Assembly: GCA_902517745.1 (NCBI GenBank)
Contig: CABYDS010000004.1
Span: 33,614-97,613, forward strand
Length of the DNA stretch: 64,000 nucleotides
Direction of reading: 5' to 3'
Source of the DNA: an uncultured Pelagibacteraceae bacterium
GTDB lineage: Bacteria > Pseudomonadota > Alphaproteobacteria > Pelagibacterales > Pelagibacteraceae
The notes below the pieces were generated by a model, which searched no databases, was not told where the DNA came from, and worked only from the letters and a program-made list of their open reading frames with translations. The position numbers and the translations under genes were made by a program. Shown here piece after piece: positions 1-8,336 of the stretch. Position 1 is the stretch's first letter; each line of letters begins with the position of its first letter.

Positions 1-501
1 ATACCATTTTTCGTAAACACCATTACCTTTGTAATTTGTAGTGTTGTTGTATTTGCAGTTATTTGTTGCAGCATTATTATTGCAGATTTCGTAAATTTTA
101 AGAATTTTATTATCTTTATTTCCCTTACATTTTAGTCTTTCTCTAGAAAATCTTTTATCCCATTTTTGAAACTTGTTTTGGACTGCATTATTAAAATTGG
201 TAGATGATGTACCTCTATTAGAACAGTTTGCCATACTCCAAGAATTATTTATTAAATAATCTTTAAATTTTACATCTGTAGTAGGAGAGTTAGAGTCTCT
301 TTCAGAAATTAAGTCTTCTGCTACCATTGATACCAAATAATTTGCCTTTGTTCTTTCTCCAGAAACATCAATTGATTGAACTGAATAATTAACCATCTGA
401 AAAACTGCAACAAATCCAATGCCTATAATTGCTGTTGAAACCAAGGCTTCAAGCAGGGTCATTCCTTTTTCTGACAATTTAGTTTTGCCTAGTCCAATCA
501 C
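1..501 (-). CDS. PilV/PilW-like minor type IV prepilin (partial, C-terminus off the left edge)
   Basis: The reverse strand is open from a GTG at 501 to the window edge. The N-terminus has a short basic leader ending in SEKG, then MTLLEALVSTAIIGIGFVAV. This is a class III prepilin signal: cleavage after Gly, Glu at mature position 5, then a hydrophobic helix. The rest is Asn/Lys-rich with two or more Cys and no recognisable domain. I chose GTG 501 because GGAG lies five bases upstream; a TTG at 477 is the alternative. It overlaps the end of the gspH-like gene by 23 bases, so it is the third gene of the pilT operon. It probably serves as a minor (tip or priming) pilin. The exact subfamily is not certain. 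Confidence 0.75.
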   Translation of the reverse strand, partial: MIGLGKTKLSEKGMTLLEALVSTAIIGIGFVAVFQMVNYSVQSIDVSGERTKANYLVSMVAEDLISERDSNSPTTDVKFKDYLINNSWSMANCSNRGTSSTNFNNAVQNKFQKWDKRFSRERLKCKGNKDNKILKIYEICNNNAATNNCKYNNTTNYKGNGVYEKWY

Positions 502-1132
502 TTCCACTCCATTTAAATTTACTTATATTACCAAATCTAGTCCATTCAACCAAGTATGCAGGTTTTTCCAACCCACCTCCTTGATCCAAAGGACATTTGC
601 CACCATTACTTGCGTTTGATGTTGTACAAAGTATCAAATATTGGTTTGTTGATCTATTTTCGACTGTAACATTTAAATTATTTTTTAAGGTTCCATGTGC
701 TTTAAAATAACTTCCATCCTTAGAAAAACAAACAGCACCGTCTTTGCTAATATGTGTTGATATTTTTTTTGTTGTTTCATCAACTTGGTTATTGTCCCAG
801 TAACTACCACTAGAAGTATTACATTCAATAGTTTGTGCATTATTTAATTTAATTGATAACGAAGTTGCATCCATTCCTTTTGAAACAAATTTTGTTGATG
901 TAGTTCCATTGGGTGTTACTCTAAATTGAACAAAGGGATAATTTCCTCTTTGAGATAATGTATTTACAGATGAAAGCATAGTTGCCGCTTTTTCCATTGC
1001 AGCTCTTAACTCTCTATCTTGTCGCCAATTTGAAAAATTTGGATAAGCAACAGCGGAAATAATTGCCACTATTGTAATAACAACTAGTAACTCTAAAATT
1101 GTAAATCCTTTAATGTTCTGATCTTGCTGCAC
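479..1132 (-). CDS. GspH/FimT-like minor prepilin
   Basis: This 217-residue protein has a short leader ending in NIKG, followed by FTILELLVVITIVAIISAVA, a classic prepilin peptidase site with Glu at +5 and a transmembrane helix that packs into the pilus core. The following RELRAAMEKAATMLSS segment resembles the GspH/FimT pseudopilin family. The C-terminal half is a Cys-containing globular region (CNTSSGS, CFSKDG, LCTTS, KCPLD). The start is GTG at 1130-1132 and overlaps the end of pilT by 23 bases, implying translational coupling. It is likely a minor pilin that helps initiate pilus assembly. The family is clear; its place in the fibre is inferred. Confidence 0.8.
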   Translation of the reverse strand: MQQDQNIKGFTILELLVVITIVAIISAVAYPNFSNWRQDRELRAAMEKAATMLSSVNTLSQRGNYPFVQFRVTPNGTTSTKFVSKGMDATSLSIKLNNAQTIECNTSSGSYWDNNQVDETTKKISTHISKDGAVCFSKDGSYFKAHGTLKNNLNVTVENRSTNQYLILCTTSNASNGGKCPLDQGGGLEKPAYLVEWTRFGNISKFKWSGSDWTRQN

Positions 1133-2126
1133 CTGGATCTATTTTCCCTGATTTCGCTAATTCTTCAAGAGATTTTTCCATGGTAATCATTCCATCTCTA
1201 ACTGCTGTTTGCATTATACTTGGAATCTGGTGAATTTTTGCTTCTCTAATTAAATTTTGAATAGGTGCGGTACATTTCATTATCTCAAACGCACCAACTC
1301 TTCCTGCGCCATCTCTAGTTTTTAATAATCTTTGGGTCACAACCATTTTAAGAGAAGTTGAAATCTGAGCACGAATTTGTTCCTGTTGTTCTGGAGGGAA
1401 CACATCTATAATTCTGTTAATTGTACTCGGCGCACCACTCGTGTGCAAAGTTCCAAATACTAAGTGACCAGTTTCTGCTGCTGTTAATGCAAGACTGATG
1501 GTTTCAAGATCTCTCATCTCACCAACAAGGATTACATCTGGGTCTTCTCTTAAAGCTGCTTTTAATGCTGCTGCAAAAGTTTCTGTTTGTTTTCCTACCT
1601 CTCTATGAGAGACAATACTTTTATTATCTTTATGAATAAATTCAACTGGATCTTCTACTGTGATTATATTTGAAGTTCTTGTTTTATTAATTTCATTTAC
1701 AATTGCTGCAAGTGTTGTTGATTTACCAGAACCAGTTGGACCTGTTACTAAAACTAAACCTTTATGAAAATCAACAATGTCATAGAGAGCTTGTGGTAAG
1801 TTGAATTGTTCCATATCTGGAATTTTACTTTCAACTCTTCTGCAAACACATGCAGGTCCATTAATCGTTTTATAAAAATTCGCTCTAAATCTTAATCCAC
1901 TTAGAGTAACAGATGTATCAAGTTCGTGTGTTTTTTCAAATTTATTTAATTCATGTTCATTACAATTCATTGAAAGCATATCTTTTAGATCTTGAGCTGT
2001 AACCATGACTTCCTGGACTTTTATTATTTCTCCAGTTTGTCTGTATGCAAGTGGAGATCCTGCTCTGATATGAAAATCAGAGATTTTTTTATTGTCTTTA
2101 GCTAGTTGTTCTAACTTTTCAAACAT
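1110..2126 (-). CDS. pilT: Type IV pilus retraction ATPase PilT
   Basis: This is the cytoplasmic hexameric ATPase that powers pilus retraction. The N-terminal PAS-like region carries SDFHIRAGSPL. The core has the Walker A motif GPTGSGKSTT, an acidic Asp box (ITVEDPVEF), Walker B VILVGEMRD and the His box TGHLVFGTLHT. The C-terminal IQNLIREAK corresponds to the AIRNLIRE retraction motif. I start at ATG 2126 (338 aa), preceded by AAGGG, because it gives the usual PilT N-terminus. A TTG at 2186 would add 20 residues without a family counterpart. It is the first gene of a leftward operon with two prepilin genes and is divergent from pilMN. No PilU paralogue is visible here. Confidence 0.95.
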   Translation of the reverse strand: MFEKLEQLAKDNKKISDFHIRAGSPLAYRQTGEIIKVQEVMVTAQDLKDMLSMNCNEHELNKFEKTHELDTSVTLSGLRFRANFYKTINGPACVCRRVESKIPDMEQFNLPQALYDIVDFHKGLVLVTGPTGSGKSTTLAAIVNEINKTRTSNIITVEDPVEFIHKDNKSIVSHREVGKQTETFAAALKAALREDPDVILVGEMRDLETISLALTAAETGHLVFGTLHTSGAPSTINRIIDVFPPEQQEQIRAQISTSLKMVVTQRLLKTRDGAGRVGAFEIMKCTAPIQNLIREAKIHQIPSIMQTAVRDGMITMEKSLEELAKSGKIDPGAARSEH

Positions 2127-2253
2127 ACAACCCTTTCTACTATAAAATTGACTTGTTTTACCAATTAATTTTTGCAAAAAACCCAATTTGAATATCAGTT
2201 GTTTTTATTCTAGTAAAAGTTGAGTATAAAGTTAAAATTCGTTTATAAAATTT

Positions 2254-3972
2254 ATGAAAAATCCTTTTGCAAATTTATTTAAAAAGAAAAAAAAAGATGA
2301 TGCAAACGCACCTCCTGTGCCACAAGGAGGGGAAAGCAAAAAAAAAGAGGGATTTTTTAGTAAGCTTCTTAAAAATAGATTAGGAAAACAATCTATTAAA
2401 GGTGAGGAAATTTTAGGAGTTGAACTTACTCCTTCAGAGATAAGATTATCGCAAGTTTCAAGTAATAAAGCCAATCAATGGGTTTTAGATAAATTCTATG
2501 TTCATAAATTTGAGGGTATTCCAGAAAATGGAACTGTACTTGAAAATCCTGATAAAGTTGCTGAAGAATTAAAATTAGCTTTACAAAAATCTAAAATTAA
2601 TACGACTAACGCTGCAATCGCAATTCCTGTAACTAGCGCAATTATTAGAGTTGTTACCGCACCTTTAATGACCGATGAAGAATTAAAGAAAGCCATAGAT
2701 ACAGATTCACTTTGGGAAAACTTAGTTCAATTAACTGATAATTTAAATGACTACTCTATATTCCATCAAGTAATTAATAGAGACAAAACAGGAAACACAA
2801 TGGATATCCTTTTTGTGGCATCAAAATTGTCAGACATTAATAGCTATACAGACATTATTAAAAAAGGTGGATTAAATGCTGTTATTATAGATGTTAAATG
2901 TTTTGCATTAAAATCTGCTGTTGATCAAATTAATCAAATTGCAGGTTCAATTGAAGACTCTAACTTAACTGCTGTTCTAGAATTTGGTTTAGATGAAAAC
3001 TATGTAATGATACTTTACGAAAACAATCCAATTATAACTGATATTTTTATTAGATCTCAAGATAGAAAAACACTTCAAGAAAGCAATAATCAAGAAGAGA
3101 TGGATGCACTTGTTAGAAGATATATGACACAAGTCAAACAGGCAGTTCAAGATTTTGAGCAAAAATACGAGAAAAGAATTAGAAATTTAAAAGTTACTTC
3201 AAATCTACAAAATGTTGAAGATTATCTTGGTAGTTTTAGAAAAAACATGGTCAATACTGGTTACAATTTATTTGATCCATTTGATGGAATAAAAATTCCT
3301 GCACAATTAGAAAATGATATTAAAATGGACAATCGTTCATACTTTTCAACAGTGATGGGGCTAGCATTTAGAAAACTAGATGTTTTCGGTTACTACAAGT
3401 TTGTTACTGCTGTTAAAAATATTAACCTTTTACCTAACAGAGAAAATATGATTGCTCAGAAAAAAGCAAAAGCTTTTTCAAATTTTGCATTCAAAGGTGT
3501 AGTTGGAATAGTTTCACTTATCTATGTCGTTTTATTTGGTTTATCATTCTGGCAAATTACAGATCTTAATAAAAAAATAGAAGGTTACGATGAAATTTTA
3601 CAAACGCACGAGCTTAAAACTTTAGAGAAAAATAAATATGCAAAAGAAATTGGTTTTATGCTTAAATCACTTCAATTAAGTAAATCAATTAAATCTAATA
3701 AAACAGTAAGCTTTAGAGTATTAGCACAGATTGCATCTGCAGTTCCAAAAAGAGTCAAATTTAGCAAAATAGAATATAATGGTTCAGATTTAGTTGTTAT
3801 TGAGGGAACAGCATTTAGTGATCAAGACATTTTGAAATTAATTAGTAATTTGAACAATAAAAAATTGATCTCACAAGCTTCATTAGCAAGCATGACACTG
3901 CCTCAAGGCCAGCAGCAGGGATCACAAACTATGAAGGGCTTTAAAGTAGCCTGTGTATTGGAGCAAGTATAA
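2254..3972 (+). CDS. PilM-PilN fusion, inner-membrane assembly platform of the type IV pilus
   Basis: The product has 572 residues. Residues 1-45 are a Lys-rich, low-complexity tail. Residues about 51-375 match the actin-like PilM fold (GVELTPSEIRLSQV near the start, AIPVTSAIIRVV after it). Residues about 387-572 match PilN: the conserved cytoplasmic NINLLPNRE motif, one transmembrane helix (about 412-433), then a coiled coil and a small periplasmic domain. In most species PilM and PilN are separate proteins, and PilM binds the INLLP peptide of PilN; here the partners are covalently joined in the order and topology that interaction requires. The stop overlaps the pilO start (TAATG). It begins the pilMNOPQBC operon. 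Confidence 0.85.
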   Translation: MKNPFANLFKKKKKDDANAPPVPQGGESKKKEGFFSKLLKNRLGKQSIKGEEILGVELTPSEIRLSQVSSNKANQWVLDKFYVHKFEGIPENGTVLENPDKVAEELKLALQKSKINTTNAAIAIPVTSAIIRVVTAPLMTDEELKKAIDTDSLWENLVQLTDNLNDYSIFHQVINRDKTGNTMDILFVASKLSDINSYTDIIKKGGLNAVIIDVKCFALKSAVDQINQIAGSIEDSNLTAVLEFGLDENYVMILYENNPIITDIFIRSQDRKTLQESNNQEEMDALVRRYMTQVKQAVQDFEQKYEKRIRNLKVTSNLQNVEDYLGSFRKNMVNTGYNLFDPFDGIKIPAQLENDIKMDNRSYFSTVMGLAFRKLDVFGYYKFVTAVKNINLLPNRENMIAQKKAKAFSNFAFKGVVGIVSLIYVVLFGLSFWQITDLNKKIEGYDEILQTHELKTLEKNKYAKEIGFMLKSLQLSKSIKSNKTVSFRVLAQIASAVPKRVKFSKIEYNGSDLVVIEGTAFSDQDILKLISNLNNKKLISQASLASMTLPQGQQQGSQTMKGFKVACVLEQV

Positions 3973-4610
3973 TGGATTTAAAAAACATGACTATGGATGA
4001 TCTAAAGCAGAAGCTAGCTGCTATAGATAAAAAAACTTTAATCAAATTTGGATCTGGTTTTGGAGCAATAATTTTATTTTTAATAATTTACTATGTAATT
4101 TTAAATCCAATGGTCAAAGAAAGAAAAGCTAAATATAATGACAAAATAGTAAAGCAAAACGAAATCTCACAATTTGATAATGAAATAATTACTTTCAAAA
4201 CAAGAATTAAAAAAATGAAACCTGATTTTGATAAAACTTCAACTCTATTTCATTCAAAAGCTGAAGTTGAAGATCTTTATGAAAGTTTAAGTAAGTATGC
4301 TGCTGTTAATGGATTGGTAATATCAAAAATTGAAAAGAAAAAACCTAAGCCAGTATTTAAAAAAGGAGTTACTCAACAAGCAGAAAATAATATCACAAGG
4401 GATATGGTTTCTTATTATCAAATACCTGTAGATTATGAAATCAAAGGGAATTTTTTAGGTTACATAAAGTTCAAAAGAGCAGTTTCTAGACAAAATAAAA
4501 TGTTAAATTTTGACAAAGAGACTATAAGTATAGTACAAAACGATTCAACTGGAGCGATAATGGCGCAAGGTGAATTAACAATAGTAGGATTACCAGATGA
4601 ATTTTTTTAA
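3972..4610 (+). CDS. pilO: Type IV pilus inner-membrane platform protein PilO
   Basis: The 212-residue product has a short cytoplasmic tail, a single transmembrane helix at about residues 26-47, a charged coiled coil (about 52-85) and a periplasmic ferredoxin-like domain (YYQIPVDYEIKGNFLGYIKFKRAVS, a typical PilO segment split here by function: strand, helix, strand). PilO heterodimerises with PilN in the periplasm and links to PilP. The start codon overlaps the pilMN stop, and the end overlaps pilP by 14 bases, so the operon is tightly coupled. Assignment rests on domain pattern and gene order more than on residue identity. Confidence 0.85.
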   Translation: MDLKNMTMDDLKQKLAAIDKKTLIKFGSGFGAIILFLIIYYVILNPMVKERKAKYNDKIVKQNEISQFDNEIITFKTRIKKMKPDFDKTSTLFHSKAEVEDLYESLSKYAAVNGLVISKIEKKKPKPVFKKGVTQQAENNITRDMVSYYQIPVDYEIKGNFLGYIKFKRAVSRQNKMLNFDKETISIVQNDSTGAIMAQGELTIVGLPDEFF

Positions 4611-5043
4611 AATCTTTTTCATCATAATATTTTCTTTAATAGCAAACGCTGCTTTTGCAGATAATCATGATCAAAAACAAGAAGTCTTAGATGCGGCAAA
4701 AGAAATTGTTAAAGAAATGGAGGAAGATGAAGAAGTTCCATTAAACGATCCTTTTGCAGGAAATGAGGGAACGTCATCTTCAGCAAGCATACCACAGGAT
4801 GAACAAGATAATGAAATGAGCTTGTATAATTTTAAATTAGCAGGACTAATTTCTGGAAAAGATTATAGTTACATTTCTTTAGTTAATTCTGGCGGGGAAG
4901 TTTTAACAATGACCTTAGGCCAATATCTTGGAGAAATACAATTAGTTGACCTGAGATTAACAGAGGCAATATTTAAAAAAGATGATGGTAAATTCATGAT
5001 AATTGATTTTAATAATCAGGTCCGGGAGGCAGATGACTATTAA
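4597..5043 (+). CDS. pilP: PilP-like periplasmic pilus alignment protein
   Basis: The protein has 148 residues: a Sec signal (about 1-21, ending NAAFA), an acidic disordered linker, and a C-terminal beta domain (about 75-148; SLVNSGGEVLTMTLGQYLGE) like the homology region of PilP/GspC proteins. PilP connects the PilNO platform to the PilQ secretin. The signal peptide has no lipobox cysteine, whereas PilP is usually a lipoprotein. The next gene, PilQ, carries a lipobox instead. It overlaps pilO by 14 bases and pilQ by 11. Position in the operon is the strongest evidence. Confidence 0.8.
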   Translation: MNFFKIFFIIIFSLIANAAFADNHDQKQEVLDAAKEIVKEMEEDEEVPLNDPFAGNEGTSSSASIPQDEQDNEMSLYNFKLAGLISGKDYSYISLVNSGGEVLTMTLGQYLGEIQLVDLRLTEAIFKKDDGKFMIIDFNNQVREADDY

Positions 5044-6586
5044 AAAAATATTAACATATTTCGGATTATTATTTTTATTAGTTGCATTAAATGCTTGTCA
5101 GAACTTGAAAAAATATGACAAGCCATTCAAACACAATACACCTCTTATAAAAAATAAAGATATTGTAAGTAGTGGACAATCAGAAATCGCTAAAACTTTA
5201 GAAATGGGTCCCAAACCTATTGAAGGAGATGCAAAAAAACTTGGAAAAAGAAAAAAAATATCATCTGAAGCACAAAGAAATTACTTAATAATACCTGATG
5301 ACTATCCACTATTAAAACAACGGGTAACTCTTAAATTTAAAAACTTAGATTACAAAGAAACCATGAAATTGATGGGTAAAATAGGGGAGATAAATGTTTT
5401 AGTTGGAGATGAGGTTGCAGGAGCAATATCTGCAGAATTAATTGATGTTCCTTGGGACAAAGCTTTTCAAGCACTTTTAGATATGAAAAATTATGCATCA
5501 GATGTTGATGTTGCAAGTAATTTGATAAGAGTTCATTCTCCTGAAACACTAACTGCACAAGAAACTTATAAGTCTGAAAGAGCGCAAGCTGTTAAAAAGA
5601 AAGTAGAGTTAGAAGATAGTGTTGAGCCAATATATTCTGAGATTTTTAGACTATATTATATAACCCCAGCACAAGCTAAACAGACCATTGATGAGTTGTT
5701 TACTTCAACAGCAGGCGACAGTTCATATACACCAATCCAAATAACTGAGGAAGCAACAACACGATCAATAATAGTTAGAGGAAAAGAGAAAGATTTAGAT
5801 GTAGTTGATAAAGTTATTAAAGAAATAGATATAAGAACAAAACAAGTTTTAATAGAAGCTTTTATAGTTGAAGCAAATTCTGATTTTGAAAAAGCACTTG
5901 GAACAAGATTAGGAGGTTATTATAATAGAGCAGGTAACGTTACTGGTGGTTTATCAGGAGGAAGCGCAGGTAGCGCAACTGGTGTAGTGCCAGGAGATTC
6001 AGCTAATCTAGGTGATGCAACAGATAGTTTAGCAAATTTTGCAATCACAAATCCAACAAGTGGAATTGGAATTTTAAGACGAACAGGTTCAGGAGTTTTA
6101 AAAGCAGAAATTACAGCATTAGAAAGAATGGGAATGGGTAAAACTATTTCTAATCCAAAAGTATTCACTCTAGATAATCAAGTAGCAACGGTTACCCAAG
6201 GTGAGGAAATACCTTATGAAGCTCCAGGTGAAGGTGGAGGATCTCAAGTATCTTTTAAAGAAGCAGCTCTTAAATTAGAGGTTACTCCAAGCATTATTGG
6301 AGATGGAAACGTTTTGTTAAGTATTCAAGTTAATAACGATACACCAAACAGATCTGTAGCAGGTGACACACCAGCCGTTAATAAAATGGAAATTGTAACA
6401 AAATTATTGGTGGCAGATGGTGATATAGTAGTAATTGGTGGAATTAAAAAGAACGTTTTATCAAAATCTAAAGATCAAGTTCCAGCAATTGGCAATATGC
6501 CTGTAATAGGTAATCTCTTTAAAGGGACTGAAAATTCTGATAACCTAGATGAATTGTTAGTGTTTATAGCACCAAGAATTTTATAA
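5033..6586 (+). CDS. pilQ: Type IV pilus secretin PilQ (lipoprotein form)
   Basis: This is the outer-membrane pore through which the pilus passes. From ATG 5033 the protein has 517 residues and begins with a lipoprotein signal whose lipobox is LNAC at residues 19-22. It continues with a secretin/TonB short N-terminal domain (about 100-160), an N1-type KH-like domain (FRLYYITPAQAKQTIDELF) and the secretin domain. That domain contains a Gly/Ser-rich loop (GGLSGGSAGSATG), VTQGEEIPYEAP and the terminal DELLVFIAPRIL motif. A longer reading from 5003 would hide the signal peptide, so I reject it. AMIN domains are absent, making it short for a PilQ. The stop overlaps the pilB start. Confidence 0.92.
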   Translation: MTIKKILTYFGLLFLLVALNACQNLKKYDKPFKHNTPLIKNKDIVSSGQSEIAKTLEMGPKPIEGDAKKLGKRKKISSEAQRNYLIIPDDYPLLKQRVTLKFKNLDYKETMKLMGKIGEINVLVGDEVAGAISAELIDVPWDKAFQALLDMKNYASDVDVASNLIRVHSPETLTAQETYKSERAQAVKKKVELEDSVEPIYSEIFRLYYITPAQAKQTIDELFTSTAGDSSYTPIQITEEATTRSIIVRGKEKDLDVVDKVIKEIDIRTKQVLIEAFIVEANSDFEKALGTRLGGYYNRAGNVTGGLSGGSAGSATGVVPGDSANLGDATDSLANFAITNPTSGIGILRRTGSGVLKAEITALERMGMGKTISNPKVFTLDNQVATVTQGEEIPYEAPGEGGGSQVSFKEAALKLEVTPSIIGDGNVLLSIQVNNDTPNRSVAGDTPAVNKMEIVTKLLVADGDIVVIGGIKKNVLSKSKDQVPAIGNMPVIGNLFKGTENSDNLDELLVFIAPRIL

Positions 6587-8334
6587 TGATAAATATTAGT
6601 AGAGAGTCTGAGATTAATTTAATTAATATTCTTATTGATCAGGATATTATTTCAGGGAAAGATTTAGTCGAGATTAAAAAAATATCTGGCGAAGGAGAAA
6701 AATCTCAGTTGGATGCAGTATTTGAGTTAAATCTAACTGATGAAGAAAAAATTTTAGATCTTCTAGTAAAAGACCAATCATTAGACGTAGTAGACTTATC
6801 GACAGTTGCTGTAACTGATGAATTGAAAGCTGTTCTTCCATCTAATTACATTAATATGAACTTTATAGCCCCTTTCAAAATTGAGGGAAAAGTATTGCAC
6901 ATAGCAATATCTGATATTTCAAAATTAAGTTTAATGAGAAATTTAAGAACAATTACAAAAATGGACATAGAACTGCACGCAGCAAAAGTTTCTGATATTT
7001 CAAACTTCGTAGATAAATTGCTAGCAGACGGGGAGAGAACCATCTCTGATATTAGGCAAACTAATGCAGAGAAGACTAAAACATTTGATTATGATGTAGA
7101 TGATCAAGCGGAAGTTTTAGAAAAACCACCTGAAGAAGATATTGAAGCTATAGAAAACGAGTCTGAAGTAATTAAGTTTAGTACAGCAGTTGTTGCAGAA
7201 GCAATTAAATCAGGAGTTTCAGATATTCATATTGAACCTTATCGATTTACATCAAGAGTTAGATATAGATTAGACGGTATCTTACAAGAACAAGAACATT
7301 TTAAAAAATTTCTTCATTCAAATTATGGAGCTGTGGTTACAAGATTTAAGATTATGGGAAAATTAGATATTGCAGAAAGAAGACTTCCTCAAGATGGAGC
7401 AATTCCATTTAAAATTGATGGAAAAGTAGTTGATCTTCGTCTTTCGATTTTACCAACAGCAACAAATGAAAGAATAGTAATGAGGGTTTTAAACAAAGAT
7501 GCAGGAGACATCAGTTTAGAGCAACTTAATTTTGAAGAAAATGATTTAAAAAATTTGAGAAAAGCAATTCATGGAACGCAAGGTTTGGTTCTTGTAACTG
7601 GTCCAACTGGATCAGGTAAAACAACAACACTCTATAGTATTCTAAAAGAAGTTTCAAAACCTCACCTTAATATTTTAACAGCAGAGGATCCTGTCGAATA
7701 TGAATTAGACGGTGTAGGACAAGTTCAAATTAAAGATGATATAGGTTTCAATTTTTCTACCGCACTAAGATCTTTTTTAAGACAAGACCCAGAAATAATT
7801 TTAGTTGGAGAGATGAGGGATAAAGAAACAGTTGATATTGGATTAAAGGCTGCTTTAACAGGTCACTTAGTATTTAGTACACTTCACACAAATGATGCAC
7901 CAAGCACAATTACAAGATTACAAAACATGGGAACACCTGATTATCTAATTAGTGCAGCTGTCTCACTAGTTTTAGCCCAAAGATTAGCAAGGAAAACTTG
8001 TTCAGAATGTAGGGTGCCAGATGATGACATCACACCAAAAGCTCTTGCTGATTTTGGTTTTTCTGTAGAACAAGCTTCAAGAGCAAAAGTTCAAAAAGGC
8101 AAAGGATGTTCAAAATGTAAGGATACTGGCTATAAAGGAAGAATGGGTATTTATGAAATATTAAATGTTACAAAACCAATTAAAGAAGCAATTCTAAGAA
8201 AAGCAACCACACCAGAATTAAAAGAGATTGCATCAAACGAGGGGTTTAGAACGATGCAAGATATGGGAAGAGAATTAATTCTAACTGGTGACCTGAATTT
8301 TAGAGAATTTGATAGGGTACTCTCAGGAGAATAA
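6586..8334 (+). CDS. pilB: Type IV pilus extension ATPase PilB
   Basis: This is the cytoplasmic ATPase that drives pilus polymerisation. It has 582 residues with a GspE N-terminal domain (about 1-150), an acidic linker, SDIHIEPY, Walker A GPTGSGKTTTLYS, Asp box TAEDPVEYELDG, Walker B IILVGEMRDKETVDIG and His box TGHLVFSTLHTNDAPSTITRL. A zinc-binding tetracysteine is formed by CSEC and CSKC, followed by GYKGRMGIYEIL. The zinc motif and length separate PilB from PilT. It starts in the pilQ stop (TAATG) and lies two bases before pilC. Confidence 0.96.
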   Translation: MINISRESEINLINILIDQDIISGKDLVEIKKISGEGEKSQLDAVFELNLTDEEKILDLLVKDQSLDVVDLSTVAVTDELKAVLPSNYINMNFIAPFKIEGKVLHIAISDISKLSLMRNLRTITKMDIELHAAKVSDISNFVDKLLADGERTISDIRQTNAEKTKTFDYDVDDQAEVLEKPPEEDIEAIENESEVIKFSTAVVAEAIKSGVSDIHIEPYRFTSRVRYRLDGILQEQEHFKKFLHSNYGAVVTRFKIMGKLDIAERRLPQDGAIPFKIDGKVVDLRLSILPTATNERIVMRVLNKDAGDISLEQLNFEENDLKNLRKAIHGTQGLVLVTGPTGSGKTTTLYSILKEVSKPHLNILTAEDPVEYELDGVGQVQIKDDIGFNFSTALRSFLRQDPEIILVGEMRDKETVDIGLKAALTGHLVFSTLHTNDAPSTITRLQNMGTPDYLISAAVSLVLAQRLARKTCSECRVPDDDITPKALADFGFSVEQASRAKVQKGKGCSKCKDTGYKGRMGIYEILNVTKPIKEAILRKATTPELKEIASNEGFRTMQDMGRELILTGDLNFREFDRVLSGE

Positions 8335-8336
8335 CT

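Noticed and set aside
2220..2249. Promoter-like TTGAGT and TATAAA with an 18-base spacer before pilMN
   Set aside because: The start of transcription would fall at or after the ATG at 2254, so it cannot drive the full gene unless the mRNA is leaderless; the real promoter may lie elsewhere.
5003..5032. Longer N-terminus for PilQ
   Set aside because: It would place nine polar residues ahead of the lipoprotein signal; the ATG at 5033 gives a normal signal peptide.
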